NCBI GenBank assembly: GCA_021789975.1
Contig: JAJYIT010000002.1
Coordinates: 62,001 to 126,000 of the forward strand
Length of the DNA: 64,000 nt
Source of the DNA: Bacteroidota bacterium
GTDB taxonomy: Bacteria; Bacteroidota; Ignavibacteria; Kryptoniales; JAKASW01
Direction: 5' to 3'
The position numbers were made by a program, and so were the translations under genes. Below the pieces are notes generated by a model. It had not been told where the DNA came from and searched no databases. It worked only from the letters and a program-made list of their open reading frames with translations. Of this stretch, positions 36,756 to 46,896 are shown piece by piece (positions within the stretch are counted from its first letter, which is position 1; the number at the start of each line of letters is the position of its first letter).

Positions 36756-36884
36756 CAAAGCAACCTTAATTTAAGATGAACGAAATAACTATAGAAATGC
36801 GAATACGGAACCAGGCCAGGTAGTCATCCGAAATCAACCTACCTCTTTCCCTAACCACAGTCTGCCTACCGGCTGGTGGACTCA

Positions 36885-36909
36885 CTCTCTCTTGCGGCGA
36901 GCGAGAGAG
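36885..36909. other. Hairpin downstream of the acyl-CoA dehydrogenase gene
   Basis: CTCTCTC (36885-36891) and GAGAGAG (36903-36909) form a 7-bp stem with an 11-base loop, in the 231-base gap between the GH20 ATG and the acyl-CoA dehydrogenase stop. It lies about 80 bases past that stop on the minus strand and about 130 bases ahead of the GH20 start. No T-run follows, so it might be a weak terminator or a leader structure for GH20. Confidence 0.35.
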
Positions 36910-36986
36910 AGCTGGGGGAACGCGTGTGGGATTAGTTCGCAAACGTAGCAACTTTAATTGTGTGTTTGCGGGACTCTCTTCCTCTT

Positions 36987-38135
36987 TCAGGCGTGATCGA
37001 GAACCTCCCTCGCAATTACAAGTCGTTGGATTTCGGAAGTTCCCTCATAGATTTCAGTTATCTTTGCGTCCCTGAGGTACCGTTCAACAGGAAAATCCTT
37101 AAGGTAACCATATCCGCCGTGGATCTGGATTGCATCAAGGGCAGCGTCTACCGCTACCTTGGAGGCGAAGAGCTTAGCCATAGCTGCTTCCTTTGTGAAG
37201 CGTTCCCCTCTGTCCTTCCGCAGTCCGGCATTGAGAGTGAGAAGATGGGCAGCCTCAATATTCGTATGCATATCGGCGAGCTTGAATTGAATGGCCTGGA
37301 ATTCGTAAAGCAACTTGTCGAACGCTTTTCGCTCCTTAACATATTTCATCGAAGCGTCGATGGCGGCATTTGCAATTCCAATCGCCTGTGCCGCGATACC
37401 GATGCGGCCCCCGTCAAGAGTCATCATTGCGAATCTGAAACCGAATCCTTCATCACCGATGCGGTTCCCTTCCGGAACTTTGCAGTCCTGAAATGTAATC
37501 TGAGCAGTGTCGGAGCTCCTTATTCCCAGTTTGTGTTCCTTTCGCGAGACCACAACCCCAGGGAATTTTTTCTCGACAATAAAGGCGCTGACTCCACGGG
37601 GACCTTTCGCTTTGTCGGTTGTGGCCATGACAATCAGCACATCTGCATTTGCCCCGTTCGTAATGAAATTCTTTGTACCGTTGAGCACATATGTACCATC
37701 TGATTTGACGGCGGTAGTTCTCTGGTTTGCAGCATCACTTCCGGCTTCGGGTTCAGACAGGCAAAATGCGCCGAGCATCTTTCCGGATGCAAGCGGCTTC
37801 AGGTACTTATCTTTCTGGAAGTCCGACCCGAACTTTTCGAGTCCCCAGCAAACCAGGGAATTGTTAACGCTCATGATGACTCCGGCGGAGGCGTCAACCC
37901 TGCTGATTTCCTCGAGTGCAAGAATGTAGCTGATCGTGTCCAGCCCGGCCCCGCCTTGCTCTGCCGGCACCATCATGCCCATGAAACCAAGTTCCGCCAT
38001 TTTCTTGATTTCCTCATGCGGGAAGAGTTCTTTCTCGTCACGCCCCGCGGCACCCTTTGCAAGTTCTTTCTCTGCAAATTCTCGCGCGGCTTGTTTGATC
38101 ATTAATTGTTCTTCAGTGAAATCAAAATTGACCAT
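36987..38135 (-). CDS. Acyl-CoA dehydrogenase
   Basis: A 382-residue FAD enzyme that makes the first double bond in fatty-acid oxidation. The start ATG at 38135 follows GGAG. Family motifs are AFCLSEPEAGSDAANQRTTA for FAD/substrate contact, and EIYEGTSEIQRLVIAREVL at the C-terminus with the catalytic glutamate. The sequence best resembles the short-chain/butyryl-CoA type. It is the last gene of a three-gene thiolase/3-hydroxyacyl-CoA dehydrogenase/acyl-CoA dehydrogenase operon; an enoyl-CoA hydratase is encoded elsewhere in the window (58094-58876). Confidence 0.94.
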   Translation of the reverse strand: MVNFDFTEEQLMIKQAAREFAEKELAKGAAGRDEKELFPHEEIKKMAELGFMGMMVPAEQGGAGLDTISYILALEEISRVDASAGVIMSVNNSLVCWGLEKFGSDFQKDKYLKPLASGKMLGAFCLSEPEAGSDAANQRTTAVKSDGTYVLNGTKNFITNGANADVLIVMATTDKAKGPRGVSAFIVEKKFPGVVVSRKEHKLGIRSSDTAQITFQDCKVPEGNRIGDEGFGFRFAMMTLDGGRIGIAAQAIGIANAAIDASMKYVKERKAFDKLLYEFQAIQFKLADMHTNIEAAHLLTLNAGLRKDRGERFTKEAAMAKLFASKVAVDAALDAIQIHGGYGYLKDFPVERYLRDAKITEIYEGTSEIQRLVIAREVLDHA

Positions 38136-38177
38136 CACACGACTCCTGTTTTGAGTATGTGTAACTGCAGTTGTTTT

Positions 38178-39044
38178 TCAGGAAGGTTTCGAGTCGTAGG
38201 TGTAGAAGCCCCTTCCGACTTTCCTGCCAAGATAGCCTGCCGCCACCATCTTTTTGAGAAGTGGACAGGGCCTGTATTTTGAATCTCCGGTACCGTGGAA
38301 CAGTACATTCATTATATCGAGGCACACATCGAGCCCAATCAGATCCGCGAGCGCAAGCGGCCCCATGGGATGGTTCATTCCAAGTTTCATTATGGTGTCT
38401 ACCGATTCCGCCGATGCTACACCTTCCATGACGCAAAAAACTGCCTCGTTGATCATCGGCATTAATATACGGTTGGACACAAACCCCGGATAGTCCTGCA
38501 CCTCGACCGGGACTTTGTCAAGCTTGTATGCCACGTTCCGAACTGCTTCGTAGGTCTCGGCTGATGTCGCTATACCCTTTACTATTTCAATCAGCTTCAT
38601 GACTGGAACGGGGTTAAAGAAATGCATCCCGATCACCTTATCGGGTCGAGAAGTTGAAGCTGCCAAATCTGTAATTGAAATCGAGGATGTGTTGCTTGCA
38701 AGTATCGCCGACGGCTTTGTCACGTCGCTTAAAGTGTGAAAAAGATCCCTCTTCACCTTCAGATTTTCAGTTGCCGCTTCTATTATGAAATCGGCGTCCC
38801 GAACTCCACTTTCGAGGGACGTCGACTGAGAAATCCTTGCGAGCGCTTCGCTCTTCTGTGCTTCCGTTATTATTCCTCTGTTCAATTGCCGGTCCATGTT
38901 GTGGCGAATGTACCCCATTCCTCTTTCGACCGCGTCCCTCCTCACATCGATAAGACCGACGTTGAACTTTGCCAGTGCCAGCACATGGGCGATTCCGTTC
39001 CCCATCGTGCCGGCACCAATTACCGCCAAGCTATTGATTTCCAT
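38178..39044 (-). CDS. 3-hydroxybutyryl-CoA dehydrogenase
   Basis: A 288-residue NAD-dependent enzyme interconverting 3-hydroxyacyl-CoA and acetoacetyl-CoA. The NAD fold opens with VIGAGTMGNGIAHVLA, and the family motif IGMHFFNPVPVMKLIEIVKG contains the catalytic histidine. The C-terminal dimer domain includes the NHPMGPLALADLIGLD sequence. It has a reasonable site (AAAGG) and sits three bases after the thiolase stop; acyl-CoA dehydrogenase follows 42 bases later. Confidence 0.95.
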   Translation of the reverse strand: MEINSLAVIGAGTMGNGIAHVLALAKFNVGLIDVRRDAVERGMGYIRHNMDRQLNRGIITEAQKSEALARISQSTSLESGVRDADFIIEAATENLKVKRDLFHTLSDVTKPSAILASNTSSISITDLAASTSRPDKVIGMHFFNPVPVMKLIEIVKGIATSAETYEAVRNVAYKLDKVPVEVQDYPGFVSNRILMPMINEAVFCVMEGVASAESVDTIMKLGMNHPMGPLALADLIGLDVCLDIMNVLFHGTGDSKYRPCPLLKKMVAAGYLGRKVGRGFYTYDSKPS

Positions 39045-39047
39045 TTT

Positions 39048-40223
39048 CTACCTTTCGATTATTACTCCGGCAGCTTCACCTCCACCGATACAAATCGCGG
39101 CAAGGCCGCGTTGGACATTTCTCAATCGCATGGCGTAGATGAGTGTCGTGAGGATTCTCGCACCACTCGCTCCGATTGGATGCCCGAGCGCAACTGCGCC
39201 GCCGTGTATGTCTACTTTGTTGATGTCAAGGTCAAGTAATTGCGTAACAGCCAGAGATACAACCGAGAAGGCCTCATTGATTTCGAAGAGATCAATGTCA
39301 GACTTGGTGAGCCCCGATTTTGAGAACAGTTTGCGAATGACGGCTACGGGCGCAGTCGTGAACCACTCAGGTGCCTGTGCGGCTGAGGCTTGCGCGATGA
39401 TTTTCGCGAGCGGCTTTATTCCCAACTCCCTAAGCTTTTCCTCAGACACCAGGACGAGTGCAGATGCACCGTCATTCAACTTGCTCGCATTCGCGGCCGT
39501 TACCGTACCGTCGGGTTCGAATGCAGGTTTGAGCAAAGGGACCTTTTCAAATCTTACTTTGCGGGGTTCCTCGTCCTCGGCAACCAGTGTAGTCTTTCCA
39601 TCTTTCCCGGTTACGGGGACCGGGATAATTTCATCCGTGAAATATCCCTTATCCATTGCTTCGAGCGCACGATGATAGCTCATCATGGCAAACTCGTCCT
39701 GGGCAGCTCGCGGGATATGGCACTCCCGCGAACAAAGCTCCGCCGCACTTCCCATATGGTAGTCGTGATATACGTCCCAGAGTCCATCGTGCACCATGGA
39801 ATCTACAATCTTGCCGTCACCCATCCTGTATCCGGTACGCGCTTTCTGTAAGAGATAAGGTGAGTTCGACATGCTCTCCATCCCGCCTGCGACCACGATA
39901 TCCGCTTCACCTGTCATGACCGTTAGCGCACCGAGCATTACAGATTTGAGCCCTGAGCCGCAAACCTTATTGATTGTCGTACAGGGAACACTGTCCGGTA
40001 TCCCCGCGAATATCGCCGCCTGTCTGGCAGGGGCTTGCCCCACACCCGCCGTCAAAACACAGCCCATAAGAACTTCTTCGACCTGTCCAGGAGCAATGCC
40101 GGCACGCTTCACCGCTTCTGCGATTGCGATCGCTCCAAGTCTCGGTGCCGTTAAGCTTGCCAAAGCCCCCTGAAAAGAACCGATTGGAGTTCGACAGGCG
40201 CCCGCTATATACACCTGTCTCAT
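39048..40223 (-). CDS. Acetyl-CoA acetyltransferase (thiolase)
   Basis: A 391-residue thiolase that condenses or cleaves acetoacetyl-CoA. Catalytic residues are clear: the nucleophile cysteine in NKVCGSGLKSVM (near residue 90), the histidine in GGAVALGHPIGASGARI, and the second cysteine in AICIGGGEAAGVIIER. A strong AAGGAG site precedes the ATG. As first gene of the beta-oxidation operon it may run either in fatty-acid breakdown or in synthesis of C4 acyl-CoA. Its stop is 14 bases downstream of nothing: the rho gene begins upstream at 41557 on the same strand. Confidence 0.95.
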   Translation of the reverse strand: MRQVYIAGACRTPIGSFQGALASLTAPRLGAIAIAEAVKRAGIAPGQVEEVLMGCVLTAGVGQAPARQAAIFAGIPDSVPCTTINKVCGSGLKSVMLGALTVMTGEADIVVAGGMESMSNSPYLLQKARTGYRMGDGKIVDSMVHDGLWDVYHDYHMGSAAELCSRECHIPRAAQDEFAMMSYHRALEAMDKGYFTDEIIPVPVTGKDGKTTLVAEDEEPRKVRFEKVPLLKPAFEPDGTVTAANASKLNDGASALVLVSEEKLRELGIKPLAKIIAQASAAQAPEWFTTAPVAVIRKLFSKSGLTKSDIDLFEINEAFSVVSLAVTQLLDLDINKVDIHGGAVALGHPIGASGARILTTLIYAMRLRNVQRGLAAICIGGGEAAGVIIER

Positions 40224-40237
40224 CTGGATCTCCTTTT

Positions 40238-41557
40238 TTAACTGTTCATTGCTTTCAGAAATTCTTTATTGTTCTTTGTTCCTCTCATCTTGTCTAGTAG
40301 AAAGTCCATCGCGTCTACAGGTGAATAGTCACTCAATATCTTTCTTAAAACCCAGATCCTATTCAATTCATCCGGTGCCAGAAGGAGCTCTTCATGTCTC
40401 GTTCCGCTACGATTCACATCTATTGCCGGGAAAATTCTCTTGTCGGCAAGTTCGCGAGTCAGCACTACTTCCATGTTGCCCGTTCCTTTGAACTCCTCAA
40501 ATATAACTTCGTCCATCCTGCTGCCGGTTTCAATCAGAGCGGTCGCGATGATCGTCAGGCTCCCTCCCTCTTCTATGTTTCTGGCAGCTCCAAAAAACCT
40601 CTTGGGTTTGATTAGCGCGTTGGAATCGATACCACCAGAAAGAATCTTTCCGCTATGAGGGACAGTGGCGTTGTATGCTCGCGCGAGTCTGGTAATGCTG
40701 TCGAGGAGTATTACGACATCGTTCTTTGCCTCAACGAGCCTTTTTGCTTTTTCAAGTACCATCTCGGCTACTTGCGTATGCCTTTGAGGCTCCTCGTCAA
40801 AAGTGGAGCTAACCACCTCGGCATTGACCGAACGTTCCATGTCAGTAACCTCTTCAGGACGTTCATCAATGAGCAGCACGATTAGACGTACATCGGGATG
40901 ATTCCGCGTTATGCTGTTTGCAATTTTTTGAAGCAGTATGGTCTTGCCTGCTTTCGGAGGCGAGACGATCATTCCGCGCTGCCCCATACCAACCGGGGCC
41001 AGAAGATCAATTATACGCATCGAGTATTCGCCGGGAACACTTTCCAAGTGAACTTTTTGATTTGGATACAGTGGCGTAAGATTGTCGAACATCACTCGTT
41101 CGCGAGTGAACTCGGGGTCGCGGAAATTGACTCTCTCGACTCTTAGAAGGGCAAAGAATTTTTCGCCTTCCTTCGGCGGCCTTATCTGTCCGCTGACAGT
41201 ATCACCGGTCATAAGCCCAAATTTCTTGATCTGCGACGGCGATACATATATGTCGTCTGGCGACGAGAGATAGTTGTACTTCGGTGAACGGAGAAAGCCG
41301 TATCCGTCGCTGTGAACATCCAGCACTCCTGCGCTGACAGATATGCCAGGAGATTCTGGCGGAGCCTGAACTTCAGCCTGTACCACAGTTTCCCTTTCTT
41401 TCGCAGCCGGAATAGGTTTTGAGCTTTGCTTCTCCATTATTTTGAAAATGACCTCTTCCTTCCTCAGGCCGCTGAAGCCTGGGATCTCGAGTTCCCTTGC
41501 TAACTTATGTAGCTCGGTCACTTTCATTCCTTGCAACTCTGCAAGATCTACAGTCAT
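40238..41557 (-). CDS. rho: Transcription termination factor Rho
   Basis: A 439-residue RNA-dependent ATPase helicase that ends transcripts. The N-terminal SAP-like segment (LKGMTV-like [20 protein letters not shown]) leads to an RNA-binding domain ([21 protein letters not shown]), then the ATPase ring with Walker [29 protein letters not shown] and Walker [18 protein letters not shown] linker of about 25 low-complexity residues separates the first two domains, within the normal range. It is followed 14 bases later by the thiolase gene on the same strand. Confidence 0.97.
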   Translation of the reverse strand: MTVDLAELQGMKVTELHKLARELEIPGFSGLRKEEVIFKIMEKQSSKPIPAAKERETVVQAEVQAPPESPGISVSAGVLDVHSDGYGFLRSPKYNYLSSPDDIYVSPSQIKKFGLMTGDTVSGQIRPPKEGEKFFALLRVERVNFRDPEFTRERVMFDNLTPLYPNQKVHLESVPGEYSMRIIDLLAPVGMGQRGMIVSPPKAGKTILLQKIANSITRNHPDVRLIVLLIDERPEEVTDMERSVNAEVVSSTFDEEPQRHTQVAEMVLEKAKRLVEAKNDVVILLDSITRLARAYNATVPHSGKILSGGIDSNALIKPKRFFGAARNIEEGGSLTIIATALIETGSRMDEVIFEEFKGTGNMEVVLTRELADKRIFPAIDVNRSGTRHEELLLAPDELNRIWVLRKILSDYSPVDAMDFLLDKMRGTKNNKEFLKAMNS

Positions 41558-41719
41558 TGAAAACTACCTCCAAAGAGATTTACTTACTTTAAACAAAACA
41601 TTTGATTATAAACCTGAAGCTGGCAACTCGAACTTCACGAGGAAATTTGACTTAGCTGGTAATTTTACCCTTCGTCTGACATAATTCGGTTGGAAATCAT
41701 AAAGAACGGTGTGAAAAGA

Positions 41720-43057
41720 TCATGGGTCCTCGGGGTGCATTGCAACCTTCTCCAGAATCGGTAGAACCTCTCCTGCAAGGTAATGCGATCCAGTGATTAA
41801 TATGAATTCATCAGTATCGGTTTGGTTCAGTGCAGACCTAAGCGCTTCAGCGGAATTGTCAAAAACCTGCGAAGACAATTTAATATCATCTGTCAACTTC
41901 TTCAACTCTTTTTCATCCAGAGATCGCCCGATCCGAAGCTGGGTTAAAATAACTCTCCCGAATCTTTGTCGCAAGTGTTCAAGCATTGTTCTGGAATCCT
42001 TATCACGCATGGCACCGAACAACAACGTCCCTTTCTTACCGGACAGAAGATCCAGTGAGTCAAGCAAGGCGTCTATACCGTCCGGGTTATGCGCCACATC
42101 AAGTATAACGAGCGGGTCGCGGGATAAAACTTCGAGTCTGCCTCTGTGGCCCGTGTTTTCGCTTATGTTTCCAAATCCGCGGTACACTGCCTCCTCCGCA
42201 ATCGATTCACCTGATTTCATCATCATCTGTACGGTAGCAAGCGCGGTCATCCCGTTTTCCATTTGGTGCCTGCCACCGAGACCGATCTTCAATGAAGGAT
42301 ATTTAGTCCCGAACGCCTCCGCATCCAGCACCGAGCTTTCTAGTTCCATAAGAGTATTAGAATGGCTGGTCACTTCATCGACAAAGAACAACGGGCTTGA
42401 TCTTTCCCTGCTCACATTTCGGAATACATCCATCACCGAATTGTTTTTAGAGTTGACGATCGAAGGACGCCGCGGTTTAATAATACCAGCCTTCTCGAAC
42501 GCTATCTTCTCGACCGTGTTTCCCAGGATTTCGGTGTGATCGAGACCTATCCCCGTAATGACCGAAACGATAGGGTCCACGATATTTGTGGCATCAAGCC
42601 TCCCGCCCATCCCGGTTTCTACAACAGCTACGTCTATATGGCTATCGGCAAAATATTTGAACATGATTGCAGTAGTAGCTTCAAAGAACGTCGCTTTCAG
42701 TCTTTCGATTTCCGTGACAAAAAACTCGGTCAGCGATGCTACGTCTTCACCCGATATCTGCCTCCCGTTGATCTTGATTCTTTCGGTGAAGCTCTCAATG
42801 TGAGGCGAAGTGTACAAGCCAACATCTTTCCCCGCGGCAAAGAGCACACTTGCAATTGCAGCACACGTGCTCCCCTTTCCATTTGTCCCTGCCACATGTA
42901 CCACCCGCAAACGCTTCTCCGGGTGACCGGCAAAATCCATGAGACCCCCGATATTATCGAGGTCCATCTTGATCCCCATTTTTTCAAGGGAGTAAAGAAA
43001 TTTTGTAGCTTCCGCGAAAGACAATTTTGTATCCAGAGCTTCTAACAAAAAGGTCAA
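41720..43057 (-). CDS. folC: Folylpolyglutamate synthase / dihydrofolate synthase
   Basis: A 445-residue Mur-ligase-like enzyme that adds glutamates to folates. The P-loop VVHVAGTNGKGSTCAAIAS is near residue 55; the GLDHTEILGNTVEKIAFEKAGIIKP motif with the active-site lysine and the ILDVAHNPDG segment follow. The start appears to be a TTG at 43057 with only a weak ribosome site; the match to family N-termini supports it, though a different start is possible. It lies 47 bases after pyrD and 162 bases before rho on the same strand. Confidence 0.92.
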   Translation of the reverse strand: MTFLLEALDTKLSFAEATKFLYSLEKMGIKMDLDNIGGLMDFAGHPEKRLRVVHVAGTNGKGSTCAAIASVLFAAGKDVGLYTSPHIESFTERIKINGRQISGEDVASLTEFFVTEIERLKATFFEATTAIMFKYFADSHIDVAVVETGMGGRLDATNIVDPIVSVITGIGLDHTEILGNTVEKIAFEKAGIIKPRRPSIVNSKNNSVMDVFRNVSRERSSPLFFVDEVTSHSNTLMELESSVLDAEAFGTKYPSLKIGLGGRHQMENGMTALATVQMMMKSGESIAEEAVYRGFGNISENTGHRGRLEVLSRDPLVILDVAHNPDGIDALLDSLDLLSGKKGTLLFGAMRDKDSRTMLEHLRQRFGRVILTQLRIGRSLDEKELKKLTDDIKLSSQVFDNSAEALRSALNQTDTDEFILITGSHYLAGEVLPILEKVAMHPEDP

Positions 43058-43104
43058 CTGGTTAGTTCATGAAAGATCCACAGACATCGGCTTATCCAGC
43101 AACA

Positions 43105-44043
43105 TCACTTATGCGGCATGCGGTCTAGATTGGCCTTTAAGCTACCGATCAATTCCCTCAAGCTCTCCAGTCCCTCCCGAACCATATAGCTTTGAATGCC
43201 ATCTAAAATTCCTGTGGAAGCGTCCGGGATACGGAAGAGCACTGTGCCAAGCTCGACCGCAGTCGCACCGGCAATAAGGTACTCGACAGCGTCTTGCCAA
43301 CCGAATACTCCCCCACTAGCTATCACCGGGATCTTGACAGCATTGTGAACTTCAAAAACCTTCGCCATGGTCAGAGGTTTAATTGCCGGCCCGGAAAATC
43401 CGCCAGTAATGGAGCGGATCTTCGGGGTTCGCCGGTAAATATCCACTGCCATACCGACATAAGTGTTTGCGACAGTCACACCGTTTGCTCCTGCCCCTTC
43501 CGCTGCTTTCGCAAATTCACCGATGCGTGCCACGTTGGGTGTAAGCTTAACAATAAGTACCTCTGGATACACCCGCCTTACAAGATCGGTTATCCGCCCC
43601 AGGGCAGCGATGTCGCTTCCAAATTCCAACCCGCCCTCTTTGACGTTTGGGCATGAAAGGTTCAGTTCGAGACCTTTGACTTCCGGAAGTCCTGCTACGA
43701 TTTCAGCCAGGCTAACGTAATCATCCGCTCGCTTAGCGGCTATGTTCACGATCACCTCTGCACCAAGTCGCTTGAGAACAGGCAATTTGTCAGAGATGAA
43801 TCGCTGAACCCCTATGTTTGCCAATCCTATCGAATTCAGCATTCCACAGGAAACTTCTGTTATCCTGGGCGGCTCGTTTCCCTTCTTGGGTTTGAGAGTG
43901 AGTGATTTAGATACGATCGCACCTAGCCTCGAGATTGGAAAATAGTCTTCCAGCTCATCCCCGTACCCGCAAGTCCCTGATGCGGTCATTAACGGGTTCT
44001 TCAGATGCAGGCTTCCAATTTCAACAGTCAAGTCGCTATTCAT
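43105..44043 (-). CDS. pyrD: Dihydroorotate dehydrogenase B, catalytic subunit
   Basis: A 312-residue FMN enzyme of pyrimidine synthesis, class 1B. It has the typical opening KNPLMTASGTCGYGDEL, the NLSCPNVKEGGLEFGSD motif, and FMN phosphate-binding IPVIASGGVFGWQDAVEYL. In class 1B the catalytic base is a cysteine on a loop near residue 130; I did not pin it by number. The ATG overlaps the pyrK stop by four bases, so the two subunits of the NAD-linked enzyme are co-translated. Confidence 0.94.
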   Translation of the reverse strand: MNSDLTVEIGSLHLKNPLMTASGTCGYGDELEDYFPISRLGAIVSKSLTLKPKKGNEPPRITEVSCGMLNSIGLANIGVQRFISDKLPVLKRLGAEVIVNIAAKRADDYVSLAEIVAGLPEVKGLELNLSCPNVKEGGLEFGSDIAALGRITDLVRRVYPEVLIVKLTPNVARIGEFAKAAEGAGANGVTVANTYVGMAVDIYRRTPKIRSITGGFSGPAIKPLTMAKVFEVHNAVKIPVIASGGVFGWQDAVEYLIAGATAVELGTVLFRIPDASTGILDGIQSYMVREGLESLRELIGSLKANLDRMPHK

Positions 44044-44831
44044 TCTGAATCCCCACCCATTCCAAAGTCGATCTCATCAGATCGGAAAACGGGACCATCC
44101 TTGCAAGCCAGATAATATCCCTCGCCTCCTGCTATTCTTATAGGACATCCCTGGCAGAATCCCATCCCACATGCCATCGGTGCCTCAACGGACAAGTAAG
44201 TTGGTACGGTTCCACCGAATTCGCTCTGGACCGCTTCGAGCATTCGAGTTGGGCCACAGGCGAACAGCTTGTCAGGCTTGTCTTTCTGGAACGATTCCTT
44301 TATCAAGTCTACAACCGTACCATGATAGCCTTTAGATCCGTCGTCTGTGGCGTCCCTGGTAGAAATCCCGTCGAAGTGCACGAGATGTGATTCCGTCCTT
44401 GCGCCGCTAAAGATCTCAAATTTCGCATCGCGGCGGTTCAGTCTTCTTGCCAGGAGGGGGACCACTGCCATGCCAGAACCTCCAACGACTATCCAAACCA
44501 TCTTGCCTGCAGAAACATCAGGGAATCCTCTACCAAGAGGTCCATTCATGGTGACCATATCGCCAGCCCGGAGCTCGGACATCATCCTGGTCCCCTTTCC
44601 AATCGCTGCATAGAAAAGGAAAACATCCTCACCCGAGACATCGCACACCGAAAAGGCACGTGGAAGCAACGGATCGAGCACACCTTCAAAGGACACCATC
44701 ACGAATTGCCCGGGTAAAACTGCGAATGCAATATTAGGGGAACGGAACCTGGTAATGAATAGGTTGCCGCCAAGACTTCTAGTGCCCAGCACTTGTGACA
44801 ACTCCATGAACCGCTCGACTGGCGATCTCAC
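44040..44831 (-). CDS. pyrK: Dihydroorotate dehydrogenase B, electron-transfer subunit
   Basis: A 263-residue FAD and [2Fe-2S] protein passing electrons from dihydroorotate to NAD. The FAD region includes PGQFVMVSF, the NAD part VGGSGMAVVPLLA, and the cluster-binding cysteines lie in ACGMGFCQGCPIR with a fourth in YYLACKDGPV. The start could be the GTG at 44831 or the ATG at 44807; neither has a strong ribosome site. Overlap with pyrD by four bases supports the pairing. Confidence 0.92.
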   Translation of the reverse strand: MRSPVERFMELSQVLGTRSLGGNLFITRFRSPNIAFAVLPGQFVMVSFEGVLDPLLPRAFSVCDVSGEDVFLFYAAIGKGTRMMSELRAGDMVTMNGPLGRGFPDVSAGKMVWIVVGGSGMAVVPLLARRLNRRDAKFEIFSGARTESHLVHFDGISTRDATDDGSKGYHGTVVDLIKESFQKDKPDKLFACGPTRMLEAVQSEFGGTVPTYLSVEAPMACGMGFCQGCPIRIAGGEGYYLACKDGPVFRSDEIDFGMGGDSE

Positions 44832-44889
44832 CTGCAGCGACCGGTTCCTGGTAACATAGCTGGTGGGTACACCCTTGCAGTAACAATCG

Positions 44890-46896
44890 TCATTTCTTCA
44901 TAAGCCGCTTCTTGGACTCGGATGTATCTGCCGGAAGGGTTTGTATTTTTGTTGCAGTAGAGTCTGGTTTTTCCAGCACTTTCCCCTGTTTCAATAATGG
45001 TTCTAAAGGTCCTTTCGTCAACGTTGGTTTGTTGGCCGAAGTCTTCAGAGAATCACGGACCTTCATTTCCGCTTTTACGCTGTCTTGGCGTGCATCCTCA
45101 TAACCTGTCAGAGCTAGTGTAACACTTTCGCTGAGTTTACTTGACGGATAAAATTTCACCAGTCTGTGGTAGTAAACATATGCCGAATCCGGGCGCTCCA
45201 GCTTATTTTCATAAATCCAACCCAAAGTGTAGAGCGTCTGTGGCAATATTGAAGACCTTGTATCGCTAAGGAGTAAATTTAGACATGCCACCGCTGAGTC
45301 ATCGCTATCCCCGTCTATGTATTTAATTGCTTTATCGTAAACCATCTGTGAAGAATCGACTACCACCCTGATGGGCTTATCGAGCAGCGAACCGGCTGAA
45401 GTGGCATAAATCGATGCCGGATATCGTTCGATCAATTCATCGAGGTATTTGTCACCGGCAACGGTATCCCCGCTTGAATAGAAGTACTCGCCCAAAGTAT
45501 AAAGCGCCGAGGGACACACCCGCGACTTTGGAAAATCGTTCACAACGATCTTGTATGAGCGAACTGCCGAATCGGGGATTTCCAATTTGAACAAAAAGAA
45601 CCCGGCAAGTTGGTGACGTGCTTCCGCAGCATGTTCATAAAGAGTGTCGACCACAGCTGCTGGCGTCCGTTTGGCAGTATCTGCGCTATCAGATGATCGC
45701 AGTGCGGCAAAGTAAAGACTGTCCGAAAGCGCCAATTTGTAAGACGCGATGAAATATTCCTGAAGTGCAGACGCCATCTTTTGTGCTTTGGCGCTCATAC
45801 CTTGGACTGCAGGGTGAGAAGCACATTTCTGGAAAAACTTCAAAGCCGTTTGGTAGTCCCCGACACCGTAAAGATAGATTTTCCCGAGTTGATATGTGCT
45901 TCTCGTGGATGCTTCGCTGCTCGCGGCGACCGTGTCAATTTTCTGAAATTCTGCGACCGCTGTGGAAACAATCCCCGAGTCGTTCAATACCTCCGCATGT
46001 TGATAGTCAACCAGCGGAAAATAAGTGAAATACTTATCGTCTCCCCTGAGCTTCTTCAGATTGTCAAGAGCGAGATAATATCGGTGTTCATCTCGAAGAG
46101 CTCGCGCGAGGTAATACCTTGAGTAAAACCGAAGGCGAATATCCCTGGCTTTTTCCCAGGCTATTTGATATGCATGAATTGCTGAATCATTCCGGCCAAC
46201 CGCCGACAACAAATTGCCCTCAAGGCAGTAGTACATCGCTGCATCATCCCCATCAGATGTCACTCCAGCGGAATCCAGATACGAAGCGGCTGTAAGACTA
46301 TCTCCTCGACCAAGATAATATGCCGATAGAATGTCCGCAGACATCGAAAGGACTTTCCTGTCCTTCTGTTTTCTGGCCAAAACCCTGGACTGAGACAAGC
46401 TGCTCAACCCCTGCTGAACCTGTTGACCATTTATTTGAAGCGCACCCTTATACATTTCCGCTTGGTCAATTCTTTTGCTCTTCGGGAAAGCAGCCTCAGC
46501 CTCGGTGAATTTCCTTTCTCCACCCATCGTGTTTCCTTCGTAGTAATAGCTAATGCCGATGAGATAAAGACAATCTTCGGTGAATTCGGAGTTGGGGTAG
46601 AACTGCAGGACCTTCGAAGCTTCTTGGATCGCAAGATCAAAATTCTGCCTGTCGGCGGCAGCAATAGCGAACACCGGCGGTGATGCGCCAGATATCACGC
46701 TAATTTCATACTCTTTCTTACTCTTCAACACATCCTTCAGGCCTGCTTCATAAGCTACAGATGCATTATAGTATGTGTTGAAGTATGCGGAGAAATCCCT
46801 ATAACCGTCTTTCACATAATTCCACATAAAACAGCCTGCAAGCAGGAAGGACGTCAATCCGACAACGATAACGCGTAAATATATTCTTGTTCGCAC
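44890..46896 (-). CDS. TPR lipoprotein, outer-membrane-associated, SprE/PorW-like
   Basis: A 668-residue lipoprotein with signal and lipobox LLAGC, started by GTG at 46896. The mature protein opens with KDGYRDFSAYFNTYYNASVAY, which resembles the SprE/PorW N-terminal motif, and then has many tetratricopeptide units (for example DLAIQEASKVLQFYPNSEFTE and LKFFQKCASHPAVQGM) up to about residue 600, and a Lys/Thr-rich tail. SprE/PorW proteins help gliding and type IX secretion in Bacteroidetes; I see no other component of those systems here, so only a general envelope assembly role is supported. It precedes pyrK by 58 bases. Confidence 0.72.
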   Translation of the reverse strand: MRTRIYLRVIVVGLTSFLLAGCFMWNYVKDGYRDFSAYFNTYYNASVAYEAGLKDVLKSKKEYEISVISGASPPVFAIAAADRQNFDLAIQEASKVLQFYPNSEFTEDCLYLIGISYYYEGNTMGGERKFTEAEAAFPKSKRIDQAEMYKGALQINGQQVQQGLSSLSQSRVLARKQKDRKVLSMSADILSAYYLGRGDSLTAASYLDSAGVTSDGDDAAMYYCLEGNLLSAVGRNDSAIHAYQIAWEKARDIRLRFYSRYYLARALRDEHRYYLALDNLKKLRGDDKYFTYFPLVDYQHAEVLNDSGIVSTAVAEFQKIDTVAASSEASTRSTYQLGKIYLYGVGDYQTALKFFQKCASHPAVQGMSAKAQKMASALQEYFIASYKLALSDSLYFAALRSSDSADTAKRTPAAVVDTLYEHAAEARHQLAGFFLFKLEIPDSAVRSYKIVVNDFPKSRVCPSALYTLGEYFYSSGDTVAGDKYLDELIERYPASIYATSAGSLLDKPIRVVVDSSQMVYDKAIKYIDGDSDDSAVACLNLLLSDTRSSILPQTLYTLGWIYENKLERPDSAYVYYHRLVKFYPSSKLSESVTLALTGYEDARQDSVKAEMKVRDSLKTSANKPTLTKGPLEPLLKQGKVLEKPDSTATKIQTLPADTSESKKRLMKK

